Shown here: positions 51,491 to 60,941 of the stretch, piece by piece | Layout of the letters: every line of letters begins with the position of its first letter | Position numbering within the stretch: the first letter of the stretch is position 1 | Assembly (NCBI RefSeq): GCF_900142985.1 | Contig: NZ_LT670849.1 | Span: 6,030,501 to 6,094,500, forward strand | DNA from: Bradyrhizobium erythrophlei | GTDB taxonomy: Bacteria; Pseudomonadota; Alphaproteobacteria; Rhizobiales; Xanthobacteraceae | Direction: 5' to 3' | Length of the DNA: 64,000 nucleotides | Made by a program: the position numbers and the translations under genes | The notes under the pieces: model-generated | What the model was told of the DNA's origin: nothing | What the model saw: the letters and a program-made list of their open reading frames with translations, nothing else | The model's database searches: none

Positions 51491-51646
51491 CATCGTTCTC
51501 CGTGCCACCTAGGACGTCGCCCATTGTATCCGCCGGGCCGGGGCGAGACGGACGCCGCAAAGTCGATTTTTCCTAAACCGACGGTTCATCGCTGCCTTCA
51601 ACGAACCGTGCCCGCTGCCGGGATCGCAGCGGGCCAGTCGTTGCGA

Positions 51647-53146
51647 TCAAGACATGTTGGGCATTACGAATTCGGCACCAGCTCGAATGCCGGTTGGCCA
51701 GCGGCTCGTGATCGTTTTCAACCGGGTATAGAAGCGAACACCCTCCGGGCCATGCATGTAGTGGTCGCCGAAGATCGACGCTTTCCACCCACCGAAGGAA
51801 TGAAACGCCATCGGCACCGGGATCGGAATGTTGATTCCGACCATACCAATCTTGATTTGGTGCGCAAATTCTCGGGCCGCATCGCCATCGCGCGTGAAGA
51901 TCGATGTGCCGTTGCCGAACTCGTGCTCGTTGATCATCCGTGCGGCGGTGTTGTAGTCGGGGGCACGGGCAACAGCCAGGACTGGCCCAAAGATTTCTTC
52001 CTTGTAGATCTTCATGTTCGGCGTGACGTGATCAAACAGTGACCCGCCGATGAAGTAGCCGTCCTGGTAACCTTGCATCTTGAAGCCACGGCCGTCGATC
52101 AGCAATTTTGCACCCTCTGCGACACCCGCGTCGATGTAGCCCCGTACCTTGTCCAAATGCTGCTTCGTGACGAGCGGGCCCATTTCCGCCTCTGGATCGG
52201 TGCCAGGTCCGATTTTCAGGTTGCGAATCTTCGGCTCCAACGCGGAGATCAGCCTGTTTGCGGTGGTTTCGCCCACCGGGACCGCGACGGAAATCGCCAT
52301 GCACCGTTCGCCGGCCGAACCAAAAGCGGCGCCCATCAGAGCGTCGGTCGCCTGGTCGATGTCGGCATCGGGCATGATGATCATATGGTTCTTGGCACCG
52401 CCAAGTGCCTGACAGCGCTTTCCTGTCGTCGCGGCCGTTTCATAGATGTACCGCGCGATCGGGGTCGATCCCACGAAGCTGATTGCCGAGATGTCGGGAT
52501 GATGTAGTAGCGCATCGACGGTTTCCTTGTCGCCGTGGACCACGCTGAATACGCCATCGGGAAGGCCCGCTTCCTTGAGCCACTCCGCGTAGATCAGTGA
52601 TGCCGATGGGTCTCGTTCGGACGGTTTCAGGATAAAGGCGTTTCCACAGGCCAGCGCCACGGGAAACATCCACATCGGCACCATCGCAGGAAAATTGAAG
52701 GGAGTAATGCCGGCGACCACGCCAAGAGGATGACGTGAAGAGTAGCTATCGACACGAGTTCCGACGTTGTCGGTGAACTCACCCTTCAACAGCTGCGGAG
52801 CCGCGGTCGCGAATTCCACGACCTCCATGCCCCGCTGAATTTCACCGACTGCGTCCGAGTGGACCTTTCCATGCTCGGCAACGATGACGTCCGCGAGTTC
52901 GTTGATACGCTCCTCGAGAATTCGGAGGAAGCGGTTCAGAATCCTCGCTCGCCGTAACGGCGTAGTCGCCGCCCACTTTGGCGCAGCCTTTGTTGCCGCG
53001 GCGACAGCATCCGCGACGTCCGCAGCGTTCGCGATCGGCACTAATCCCGTCTGCTCACCTGTCGCGGGATTAAAGACAGAAGACGTTCGCCCGTTGCGGC
53101 CAGAGACTTGCTTGCCATTGATGTAGTGCTTGACTTGAGTGACCAC
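51647..53146 (-). CDS. mmsA: CoA-acylating (methyl)malonate-semialdehyde dehydrogenase
   Basis: 499 residues from the GTG at 53146, placed 5 bp after GGGAGG; this start gives the normal family length (about 500). Catalytic Cys in [11 protein letters not shown]; the family-specific [15 protein letters not shown] and [23 protein letters not shown] are present. It converts methylmalonate semialdehyde to propionyl-CoA, or malonate semialdehyde to acetyl-CoA, with NAD+ and CoA. In this window it offers a second outlet, besides MSAD, for malonate semialdehyde made by CaaD or by nitropropionate oxidation. Confidence 0.95.
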   Translation of the reverse strand: MVTQVKHYINGKQVSGRNGRTSSVFNPATGEQTGLVPIANAADVADAVAAATKAAPKWAATTPLRRARILNRFLRILEERINELADVIVAEHGKVHSDAVGEIQRGMEVVEFATAAPQLLKGEFTDNVGTRVDSYSSRHPLGVVAGITPFNFPAMVPMWMFPVALACGNAFILKPSERDPSASLIYAEWLKEAGLPDGVFSVVHGDKETVDALLHHPDISAISFVGSTPIARYIYETAATTGKRCQALGGAKNHMIIMPDADIDQATDALMGAAFGSAGERCMAISVAVPVGETTANRLISALEPKIRNLKIGPGTDPEAEMGPLVTKQHLDKVRGYIDAGVAEGAKLLIDGRGFKMQGYQDGYFIGGSLFDHVTPNMKIYKEEIFGPVLAVARAPDYNTAARMINEHEFGNGTSIFTRDGDAAREFAHQIKIGMVGINIPIPVPMAFHSFGGWKASIFGDHYMHGPEGVRFYTRLKTITSRWPTGIRAGAEFVMPNMS

Positions 53147-53739
53147 GACTACCTCCCTGTTTCCATCGACCTCACATAAAGTGCTTAAGCTTGCAGATAA
53201 ACGGCTAATACGGCGGACCGGTTGTGCATAAATTGAAGTCAGCCGAACTGGCGGCCTGTCATCTTGGAAGCGGCAAGGGCACACGTGCCAGATTCTCGGC
53301 ACCGACATTCAGTGTGAATTACGCACCGCGGCTGCTGACGTTGGCGCAGCACTGGTTCCTAAAAGCGCGGCCGCTCAATGGCACTTGGCATAGCTTCCTC
53401 ACCTGTTCTTTCGGTTTGGCTTTTTAGAACTCCCCTTGCACGTTGAAGCATCCCACTGCTGGAAAGTCGTGAAACGAAGGTTGTTCGAAAAGAATGGCCC
53501 GTCCGCTAAGGACATCAAGCGATTAAATGTGATCGAGATATCGCTGTGGGAGATTGACTATCGAGCTGCTGGGATAATGGCCAAAAAAATGCCTGACCGA
53601 GGTCAAGAAGATCTTCGAAATCCAGGCGATACGATCCGGCCTGCAAGAATCCCGACCCGCCCCGGTCAATTTGGAAGGCAATTCGCGGACAGAAGTGCGC
53701 GAGCGCCTCCGTTGCCTTCTCTCGAAATCAGGTTCGATG
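53147..53739. other. Intergenic stretch, nothing recognised
   Basis: About 593 bp upstream of mmsA (divergent side) up to the first recognisable part of the GST pseudogene. Overlapping frames exist on both strands but carry no family features. It should contain the mmsA promoter; no convincing -35/-10 was identified. Confidence 0.4.
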
Positions 53740-54358
53740 ACTGGCACCTGCATCCAACCCCTACCTTACGTAGTTGCGGTACGTCCGTGCAACGCGCGAA
53801 TCGGCACCCTTTGAACTGCAAAAATCGTTTCGCTCCGCGGGACATTAGCCGCGCCGATGAGGTCCACTCATTGAGCCAGCATCCGTTCGGCAGAGTGCGG
53901 GTACTCGACCACAATCGGTTCCCCATCGTCGAAACGGGTGCTATGGCGCCATATCTGGATCTGGACTAGGTGCTGCCGGGACCGTTGTTCACACCGGATA
54001 GGTCAAAGGGCGTGCGTATGGCGATGGGGATCGTTGATTCCTACGGTTGCGGCGCACTGATTGCAGTCGCCGGATATTATTTGTTCCCCGACTTCATCGG
54101 CGGAGTGGATGAAGAAGCGAGAATGCATGGGATTGTGAGCAACCGTCGTGTGCTGCAGGAGCGGATGTAACTTCGTGGTGCCAGCGCCGTTATCGCGAGC
54201 GAGCGTCTCTTACTCGCTGTTTTTTTCGTCGCCCGATCTGCTTCCCCGTCTCACTTACCCCAGATGCCAACGAAGTCTTCGTGGGTGGATGGTTTCGCCA
54301 GATGGCAGAAGCAGGTACAGACAATGCCGTGCTGCCGAGCGAACGCGCCTCAGTTTAG
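53740..54358 (+). pseudogene. Glutathione S-transferase gene with nonsense and frameshift mutations
   Basis: SLSQHPFGRVRVLDHNRFPI and VETGAMAPYLD form the thioredoxin-like part; an in-frame TAG at 53967-53969 interrupts it. The same frame continues VLPGPLFTPDRSKGVRMAMG, IVDSYGCGALIAVAGYYLFP and RRVLQERM to 54170; after a frameshift VIASERLLL and, in a further frame, SLTPDANEVF and WFRQMAE give the C-terminal helices. The family match is clear, and the gene cannot make a full protein. Confidence 0.8.
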
Positions 54359-54389
54359 CTGAAGTTTGTGAGGCGTGACCGAGGCGGCC

Positions 54390-55352
54390 TTAGATGCCGC
54401 GTCGGATTTCGCGCGTACCGCGGCCGAGCTTCCGGCGCAGCAGCGAGCGCAGCGTCACACCTTCAGCATAGCCGACATCGGCAGCGATCTGATCGACGCT
54501 GGCCTGGCTGGTTTTGAGCAGGTGCACGGCACGCTCGATCCGCAGATCCTGGAGGTATTCGAGCGGCGATTTGCCCAACACGCTCTGCATCCGGCGCGCC
54601 AGCGTGCGCTTACTGGTGGCGAGCGCCACCGCAGCCTGATCCAGCGAGAATCCCTCGGCCAGACGTCGCCGCGCCCAGGGTTCGAATTTGGCTACCAGCG
54701 GATCGGCGTGGACTAGGTGCCCAGGGATTGCATAGGGTGCCTGCGAGGCGCGCGCATCCGCCACCAGATACTTTGCCGTGAGGTCAGCCAGTTCGGGGTT
54801 GGCGCGCCGGATCAGGGTGAGCGCCAGGTCCAGATGGCCAAGCGCCGCACCGGCGGTGACAACCGTGTTGGACTGCACGATGATTTGCGACTCGTCGAGT
54901 CGCACACGCGGATAGCGCTGCCGGAACAGAGGTGCCAACCACCAGGTGGTGGTGGCCGCTTCGCCGTCGAGCAGGGCCGCTTCCGCAAGCACGAAGGTGC
55001 CAACACAGGCGGCCGCGGTCAGCGCGCCGCGTCCCGACCACTTGCGCAGCACTGCGCCGGCTTCGCGTACCTCGCCGCTGGCGAGCGCCTGTACCAACTC
55101 CTCCGGCTTGATCCGATTGATGGCAGGCATCACCACTGTATCCGGTGTCTGTGCGCGAGTTGCCGATGTCACCGGCACGCTCAGGCCCTGCGCGGTTGCG
55201 ACAGTCTTTCGCAGGCCTACCACCTTCGTCTGGAAGGGCAGCGCGGAAATGTCGTTTATTTTCGCCAGCGCGTTGGCGGTGTCGAAGGCGTCAAGCACCG
55301 CGGCTAGACCGGTGTCGAACACGCCATTGAGAGCAATGATGTGAATGCGCAT
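54390..55352 (-). CDS. GlxA-type transcriptional regulator (DJ-1/PfpI domain + AraC helix-turn-helix)
   Basis: 320 residues from ATG 55352 (MRIHIIAL). Residues ~1-195 are DJ-1/PfpI-like (VVMPAINRIKPEELVQAL; the elbow Cys in LTAAACVGTFVLAEAALL). Residues ~215-320 are a two-helix-turn-helix AraC/XylS domain (GFSLDQAAVALATSKRTLAR and LQDLRIERAVHLLKTS followed by DQIAADVGYAEGVTLRSLLRR). No target is evident; the divergent gene at 55572 and the hydrolase after it are candidates. Confidence 0.9.
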   Translation of the reverse strand: MRIHIIALNGVFDTGLAAVLDAFDTANALAKINDISALPFQTKVVGLRKTVATAQGLSVPVTSATRAQTPDTVVMPAINRIKPEELVQALASGEVREAGAVLRKWSGRGALTAAACVGTFVLAEAALLDGEAATTTWWLAPLFRQRYPRVRLDESQIIVQSNTVVTAGAALGHLDLALTLIRRANPELADLTAKYLVADARASQAPYAIPGHLVHADPLVAKFEPWARRRLAEGFSLDQAAVALATSKRTLARRMQSVLGKSPLEYLQDLRIERAVHLLKTSQASVDQIAADVGYAEGVTLRSLLRRKLGRGTREIRRGI

Positions 55353-55571
55353 GGCTAGAACGATATCAGAATCGACATGTTTGCCAACGCGCAATCGCGG
55401 CCTCCTCACTGCTCAGCAAATTCAGATTCTTGAGAAGTTGGCCACAAACACGAACCTTGTTGGCTAGATCGGTATCAAAATTGGCAATCCTGCCAATGCT
55501 GCCAGCCCGCTCTTTCTCGTAAGTTTCCGCCGGGGTCGGAGCCCTTCGTAATCATCCAGTGGAGGAGAAAA

Positions 55572-55966
55572 ATGACGATCAAGTACGGCTGGAAGCCAAG
55601 CCGGGCAAGGAGCAGGCGGTGGCAGACTTCCTTGTCGCTGGCGTTGAAATGACAAGCCGGGAGGCGGGCACGCTGATCTGGTTTGCTCGCAAGCTCTCGC
55701 CGACGACGTTCGGTGTCTTCGACGCCTTTGCCAGCGAAGAGGATCGCAAGGCACATCTCGCCCACAACATCGCCAAGTCCTTGATGTCGCGCGTCGACGA
55801 AATGCTGGGAAAGCCGCCGTCAGTCGAGCCTGTTGATATTCTTGGAATGAAGAACAAGCCGGCTGATGTCTTTGCGTTCGGCAAACCGGGCGCAAAGACC
55901 TACCTGCATCAACCAGCTTGGCCATCACCGGTGAACAGTCGCCCATGCCGGAATGGTCACACGTAG
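55572..55966 (+). pseudogene. Putative quinol monooxygenase (ABM fold), apparently frameshifted near its start
   Basis: ATG 55572 follows GGAGGAG and begins MTIKYG, the usual start of this family, but the rest (VRLEAKPGKEQAVADFLVAG, GTLIWFARKLSPTTFGVFD, EEDRKAHLAHNIAKSLM, PSVEPVDILGMK) lies in another frame, as if about eight bases had been lost at codon 7. The downstream frame is open back to a GTG at 55559 that overlaps the ribosome binding site, an unlikely start. It may be inactive, or a sequencing error may be present. The C-terminal extension beyond VDILGMK is also unusual. Confidence 0.6.
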
Positions 55967-55998
55967 CAACGGGCAAAATGAAACACCTGGAGAATCAC

Positions 55999-56766
55999 AT
56001 GTCTATACTCCGAAAGACTTCTGCCATAGCCCTCATGATCGCCGTGAGCGGCACGATGGCTCACGCCCAGACGAAACCGGCTGCGAAGGACGTCGTCATT
56101 GTCCACGGCGCACTGGCGGATGGTTCTGGCTGGCGCGCCATCTACGACATCCTGAACAAGGACGGCTTCCATGTAACTATCGTGCAGGAGCCGCTCACCG
56201 GCCTCGCCGAAGACGTGGATGCTACCAAACGCGTCATCGATCAGCAGGCGGGGCCCGTCGTGTTGGTCGGCCACAGCTATGGCGGCTCGGTGATCACGGA
56301 AGCGGGCAACGACCCCAAGGTCAGCGCCCTCGTCTATGTGGCCGCCCTGCAGCCCGATAAAGGGGAGGCTAGCGGCCAGCTCATGTCGAAGTTTGCCGCG
56401 CCAAACGATGCCATGCGAGCGGCCACCAATCGGACCGCGCCGGACATCAAGTATTTCTACATCCCGGCGGCAAAGTTCCGGGAAACCTATGCCGCGGACG
56501 TCCCGGCGGCGCAGGCTAAGTTCATGTCGGACTCGCAGCAACAGCTTGCCGAGAAGGCCATGGCCGCGCCGATCTCTGAGGCTGCATGGCACAACAAGCC
56601 CAGCTACGCCATCCTGACCACCAAGGATCGCGTGGTAAGTCCTGAGCTTCAGCGTTGGATGTATCAGCGCTCGGGCGCCAAGGTTACCGAACTGGCCGCA
56701 AGCCACGCCGTTTTTGTCTCTCAACCGGAAGCGGTCGCCCGCGTGATCGAGGCCGCCGCAAAGTAG
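55999..56766 (+). CDS. Exported alpha/beta hydrolase
   Basis: 255 residues from ATG 55999 (MSILRKTSAIALMIA); a Sec signal peptide ends near MAHAQT. The core has VHGALADGSGWRAIYDIL, the nucleophile elbow VGHSYGGSV with Ser, and His in ASHAVFVSQPE. This subgroup (RsbQ/salicylate-esterase-like) is common in rhizobia; substrate unknown. It starts 33 bp after the ABM-type gene and is likely co-transcribed with it. Confidence 0.9.
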   Translation: MSILRKTSAIALMIAVSGTMAHAQTKPAAKDVVIVHGALADGSGWRAIYDILNKDGFHVTIVQEPLTGLAEDVDATKRVIDQQAGPVVLVGHSYGGSVITEAGNDPKVSALVYVAALQPDKGEASGQLMSKFAAPNDAMRAATNRTAPDIKYFYIPAAKFRETYAADVPAAQAKFMSDSQQQLAEKAMAAPISEAAWHNKPSYAILTTKDRVVSPELQRWMYQRSGAKVTELAASHAVFVSQPEAVARVIEAAAK

Positions 56767-56974
56767 TTTGCTGATCACCGCATCCGTTAAGAGCGCACAT
56801 ATTTCGCGGTTTCACCAACACGCAAAGTATGTGCGCCCGGTGGTTAGCGCGCCCAACTGCTGGAGTATGATATGGCCGCTATGCCTACGCACGATTTGTC
56901 CACCCACGATTTGCCTGTCGCCAAGCGCTGGTAACGCCGCCATGCCGCGCAGGTGCGTGTCACGCATTGGATCA

Positions 56975-57110
56975 ATGTCTCTCGACCCCCAACTCATGGT
57001 CAACAACATGTCGTGCAGCAATCGCCAATGGTAACGGCCATTGAGGCGATCGCCACGCGCGAGCCGGTCGAATACTGGCCTGGGATCATTTCGTCGGGGG
57101 TCAAATGTGG
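56975..57110 (+). pseudogene. Fragment of a CaiB/BaiF-type CoA-transferase gene
   Basis: LDPQLMVNNMSCSNRQW and VTAIEAIATREPVEYW match [17 protein letters not shown] and [16 protein letters not shown] of the CoA transferase at 60942. A one-base difference between the two segments breaks the frame. Nothing else of the gene is clear. Confidence 0.8.
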
Positions 57111-57178
57111 ACTTAGAGGCGTATCCGGCTTTGGCCCGACGAGCAGATGCAAGTTGGGTCCAGATCAAACTTATCGCT

Positions 57179-58504
57179 TCACTCGCTGGCTGCAAATAAA
57201 TCCCATCGACCGGGGATGCCTTTGAGCTCATATGCTCCGCGTTTGTCGAACTTCAGTCCTGCGCCCGCTACGAGGTCCGAGACCACGCGGGATACAAGGA
57301 CTTCCTCGGGCCCGGAATTTGCCATTACCCGCGCCGCGGCGTGGACCGCGATGCCACCGATATCGCGGCCTCTGACCTCGATTTCTCCAGTGTGCAAACC
57401 CGAACGCAAGAGTAAGCCAATCTGTTTGGCTGCGGCCGAAAACGCCAGCGCGCAACGTACGGCGCGACCGGGTCCATCGAAGGTGGCGAGAATGCCGTCA
57501 CCGGTGTTCTTGATCAGATTGCCGCGGTGTCTTTGAACCGTCTGGCGCGCTAGCTGATCGTGACTGTCCAGCAACCGACGCCAGTTCTGATCGCCCATTT
57601 CGGCAGCGCGACGAGTTGAGTCGACAATGTCGGTGAACAGCACGGTCGCCAGGATGCGCTCCAGATCGGTCGATTCAGTCTCGCGATGCCCGGTGATGAA
57701 CTCTTCGATGTCGCCGAGCAATGCCTCTACGTCGCCTGACCAGAATGCATGATCACCGCCGGGATATTCGATATATTTGGCACCGGGAACTTGCGCCGCG
57801 AAATCGCGTCCCAACTGGACCGGGACCTGTGCGTCGGCTACCCGGTGCAGCACAAGTGTCGGGACGCGCACGGCTGGAAGGATGTGGCCGACGTCGATCT
57901 GGAAGTTCAACAACTGCATGGCCTTCATTGCGCCGGGGCTGGCCGACAGACGCTCAAATTTGGCAAACTTCGCAACCGCGTCAGGGTCGGACGCCCTGCT
58001 GGCTATTACACCCTTCATCAAGGCGCCGGTCCCCCAATATTTCATCTGCTCCTGAGCGATCACCTGTGGGTCAGCGCCCGGAAAAAGCTCCGGGTAGCGG
58101 ATAAACGCTCCGAACAAGGCGAGGTGTGAAACGCGCTCGGGATAGGATGCAGCAAAGATTGCGCTCATTGCGCAACCCTCGGAAAAGCCGAGCAGAGCAG
58201 CACGTTGTGCGCCAACGGAGTCCAGAACAGCTCGAACGTCATCCATGCGCTCTTCGAGCGTGGCGGCGCCGGATATCCTGTCCGACAGTCCCTGGCCACG
58301 CTTGTCAAAGGTGATGACGCGGGCGAATTTTGAAAGACGTTGCAAGAACGCCGTATACCCGGGCATCTCATGCATGAACTCGACGTGCGAAATGGCTCCG
58401 GGGATGGCGATGATCTCGATGGGACCATCTCCCATGGTCTGATAAGCGACGCTTACATCCCCGCTCATCGCGTAGCGTGTCAGTGGCAATTCTGAATAAC
58501 TCAT
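57179..58504 (-). CDS. Alpha/beta hydrolase fused to a class III nucleotide cyclase domain
   Basis: 441 residues. Residues ~20-275 are an alpha/beta hydrolase: IPGAISHVEF, FDKRGQGLSDR, the elbow LGFSEGCAMSA with Ser, and His in PGGDHAFWSG. Residues ~290-440 form a cyclase domain: metal Asp in TVLFTDIVDSTRR and NTGDGILATFDG with Lys before it, and a C-terminus ELKGIPGRWDLF. Such fusions are frequent in rhizobia; the hydrolase part may sense or hydrolyse a ligand and control cAMP formation. The start is ATG 58504. Confidence 0.92.
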   Translation of the reverse strand: MSYSELPLTRYAMSGDVSVAYQTMGDGPIEIIAIPGAISHVEFMHEMPGYTAFLQRLSKFARVITFDKRGQGLSDRISGAATLEERMDDVRAVLDSVGAQRAALLGFSEGCAMSAIFAASYPERVSHLALFGAFIRYPELFPGADPQVIAQEQMKYWGTGALMKGVIASRASDPDAVAKFAKFERLSASPGAMKAMQLLNFQIDVGHILPAVRVPTLVLHRVADAQVPVQLGRDFAAQVPGAKYIEYPGGDHAFWSGDVEALLGDIEEFITGHRETESTDLERILATVLFTDIVDSTRRAAEMGDQNWRRLLDSHDQLARQTVQRHRGNLIKNTGDGILATFDGPGRAVRCALAFSAAAKQIGLLLRSGLHTGEIEVRGRDIGGIAVHAAARVMANSGPEEVLVSRVVSDLVAGAGLKFDKRGAYELKGIPGRWDLFAASE

Positions 58505-58778
58505 CGGATGACCGTCCCCGCTGGGCTTGCTTCTGCCGGCGCCATGGTAACACCGCCCAAATTGCTACGCGAGTTCTGCGACGGCGGCCAGAACGAACTC
58601 AGCCCGAGACATCGGCTCATTTGCTGGCATCGAGGCGTCAACCAGTCTCGACGTGAGCGAAAAGGACCGTGATGCGGTCCGCACACGCCTCCTTGTTTCC
58701 ATAAGTCCGATATGAAATGTTAAAGTCCGCGCATCAACGATAGCTATCGCGGATTTTGTTGTGCGGAAATTAAAGTCG

Positions 58779-59663
58779 ATGGATTGGGATCGTATCCGCA
58801 TATTCCTGGAAGTCGCCCGAACGGGTCAGATTCTCGGTGCCGCTCGGCGTTTGGGCGTGAACCACGCGACCGTGGCGCGGCAACTTACCGCCCTCGAGCA
58901 GGAATTGAAAACGCAGTTGGTCGAGCGACGTACCACGGGTTGCGTGTTGACAAGCGCAGGCGAGACCCTCGTTGCCGCAGCGGAGCGGGCTGAATCGGAA
59001 TTCCTTCAGGTCGGCGCTCACCTTGGTAGATCGTCGGAGGCAATCTCCGGGACCGTTCGCGTCGGCGCCCCCGATGGGCTTGGGAATTATTTTCTTGCCA
59101 GCCAGCTCGGTGCGCTTGCCGCGCGTCATCCCGACTTGCTCATTCAACTTGTTCCGCTGCCGCGGACATTCTCGCTGTCGAGGCGAGAGGCCGACATTGC
59201 AATTACGTTGGATCGCCCGAAGCAGGGCAAGCTGATTGTCACAAAACTTACCGACTACACGCTCAGCGTCTATTGCGCCGAAAGCTATTTGAAGCGCTCA
59301 GGACCGATCAGGAAGCAGGCCGATCTCGCCGGCCATCTCTTCGTTACGCATGTCGAGGATTTCGTCTACAGTCGAGCGCTCGACTATGCTTCTGCACTCG
59401 GAAAATTCGTGAACAGGCGCTACGAGTGCGGGAGTGTGGTGGCGCAGATCGAGGCGGTGAGGGGCGGCCACGGCGTGGGAATACTGCACGACTATGCTGC
59501 AAGACGATTTCCAGAGCTTAAGCGGCTACTGCCCGAGATCCGCTTCGTGAGAAACTACTGGCTGGTTTCGCATCCCGACACCCATCAAACGCACAGAGTG
59601 TCGGAAGTGCACGCACACATCGTGGCAAGCGTCCGCTCGGCGCGCCGAGAATTCAGGAACTGA
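58779..59663 (+). CDS. LysR-family regulator
   Basis: 294 residues from ATG 58779 ([16 protein letters not shown]); the GTG at 58761 is an alternative. Helix-turn-helix [22 protein letters not shown]; effector domain [18 protein letters not shown], then [13 protein letters not shown]. This branch often sits beside acyl-CoA or methylmalonate-semialdehyde genes. Likely target: the SDR at 59837 or the CoA-transferase operon after it. It is divergent from the hydrolase-cyclase gene. Confidence 0.9.
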   Translation: MDWDRIRIFLEVARTGQILGAARRLGVNHATVARQLTALEQELKTQLVERRTTGCVLTSAGETLVAAAERAESEFLQVGAHLGRSSEAISGTVRVGAPDGLGNYFLASQLGALAARHPDLLIQLVPLPRTFSLSRREADIAITLDRPKQGKLIVTKLTDYTLSVYCAESYLKRSGPIRKQADLAGHLFVTHVEDFVYSRALDYASALGKFVNRRYECGSVVAQIEAVRGGHGVGILHDYAARRFPELKRLLPEIRFVRNYWLVSHPDTHQTHRVSEVHAHIVASVRSARREFRN

Positions 59664-59836
59664 CTGCAATTCATGCCTCATGCGTTTGCACGGCCGTGCA
59701 CTGTTCCAATTTTCGAAACAGAAGCTGCCGGCCAGCGACCGCTCGAATGCGTTCAGACGGCACTATACATGTTGGGGCAGGCGTGGACCGTCTGGCGGGT
59801 GGCAATCAGGTCGTCCGCTGATTAATGGGAAACACC

Positions 59837-60547
59837 ATGGGAACAGAGCAGAAAGTCGCCGTCATCACCGGTGCATCGCAGGGCTTTGGCGCTGGGCTTG
59901 TGAAGGGATATCGCGACCGCAACTACCGAGTGATTGCCAATTCCCGGTCCATCAAGCCCAGCAAGGATTCGGACGTCTTGAACATCGCCGGCGACGTTGC
60001 CGATCCGAAGACAGCCGACCGCATCGTTGAGGAAGGTTTGGCACGTTTCGGACGCATCGACACCTTGATCAACAATGCTGGCATCTTCATTGCAAAGCCG
60101 CTGGTTGACTATACCGAGGAAGATTACGCTTCGGTACTTGCGACCAATCTTGGCGGCTTCTTCAGGATCACCAAGCGCGTCGCAGCCGAAATGCTGAAGC
60201 AGGGGTCGGGTCATATCGTGCAGATCACGACCAGCCTTATCGACCACGCCAACAGCAATGTTCCGTCGGTGCTCGCCTCCATGACCAAAGGTGGGTTGAA
60301 CGCAGCCACGAAGTCTCTGGCAATCGAGTACGCAAAAAAGGGAATTCGGGTCAACGCCGTCGCGCCAGGCGTCATGAAGACGCCGATGCACAAACCCGAA
60401 ACACATGAGTTCAAAGCGAAGTTGCACCCGATGGGACGCATGGGAGAAATTCAAGACATCGTCGACGCGATCATGTTTCTGGAAAACGCCCCCTTTGTCA
60501 CCGGTGAGATCCTGCACGTCGACGGTGGCCAGAGCGCCGGTCATTGA
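59837..60547 (+). CDS. Short-chain dehydrogenase-like protein lacking the catalytic Tyr
   Basis: 236 residues from ATG 59837; ATG 59825 is also in frame. NAD(P) site VAVITGASQGFGAGLV, NNAGIFIAKPL and the C-terminal VDGGQSAGH are normal. In the usual Y-x-x-x-K motif the sequence is SVLASMTKGGLNAATKSLA, so Tyr is Ala and only Lys remains. The following GIRVNAVAPGVMKTPMHKPE is characteristic of a subgroup in which this change is regular, so the gene is probably intact with a modified or non-redox role. A hairpin at 60554-60582 follows the stop. Confidence 0.85.
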   Translation: MGTEQKVAVITGASQGFGAGLVKGYRDRNYRVIANSRSIKPSKDSDVLNIAGDVADPKTADRIVEEGLARFGRIDTLINNAGIFIAKPLVDYTEEDYASVLATNLGGFFRITKRVAAEMLKQGSGHIVQITTSLIDHANSNVPSVLASMTKGGLNAATKSLAIEYAKKGIRVNAVAPGVMKTPMHKPETHEFKAKLHPMGRMGEIQDIVDAIMFLENAPFVTGEILHVDGGQSAGH

Positions 60548-60553
60548 GCAAAG

Positions 60554-60582
60554 AGGAGAGGCGGCTAGGCCGCTGCTCTCCT
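60554..60582 (+). terminator. Hairpin after the SDR gene, probable terminator
   Basis: AGGAGAGGCGGC-TAG-GCCGC-TG-CTCTCCT: a 12-bp stem with a two-base bulge and a 3-base loop, 6 bp after the SDR stop. No T run follows, so it may be a Rho-dependent or weak intrinsic terminator. Confidence 0.5.
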
Positions 60583-60941
60583 ATCCCGGCAAACTTCGGG
60601 TCGATAAGGTCGTCGTACAACTGGAAGCGCCCCAAATGTTACGCCTCCACATTCGTTGATCCAAAGTTGAGGAAGACTTATCGCGCGTCTGTTGCCCTGG
60701 CTCCGGGAGTTTCGCGGACTCAGGTCTTTCAATCGAACCGGTACTTCGCCGACCGGGCATTTGGGTTGTAAAATCAACCGTGTCCGCTTTGGGCTGAGAC
60801 GCCATCAGTTCGGGTTCGTTGATCGCTGCGGCCCGATGAAGGCCGACAAGGGACGCAACCCGACGCGAATGCCAACGGGTCGGAATCGACGGTGCATTTT
60901 GCGACTAAAACACAACGGTCCGCGTCTTGGGGAGAGTTAAC
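60583..60941. other. Intergenic stretch before the CoA-transferase operon
   Basis: About 359 bp with no coding frame that resembles a family. It should contain the promoter of the operon starting at 60942; none of the operator copies described elsewhere was found here. Confidence 0.4.

Noticed and set aside
54717..55307. Plus-strand frame of 196 codons opposite the GlxA-type regulator
   Set aside because: Codon shadow of a well-supported gene.
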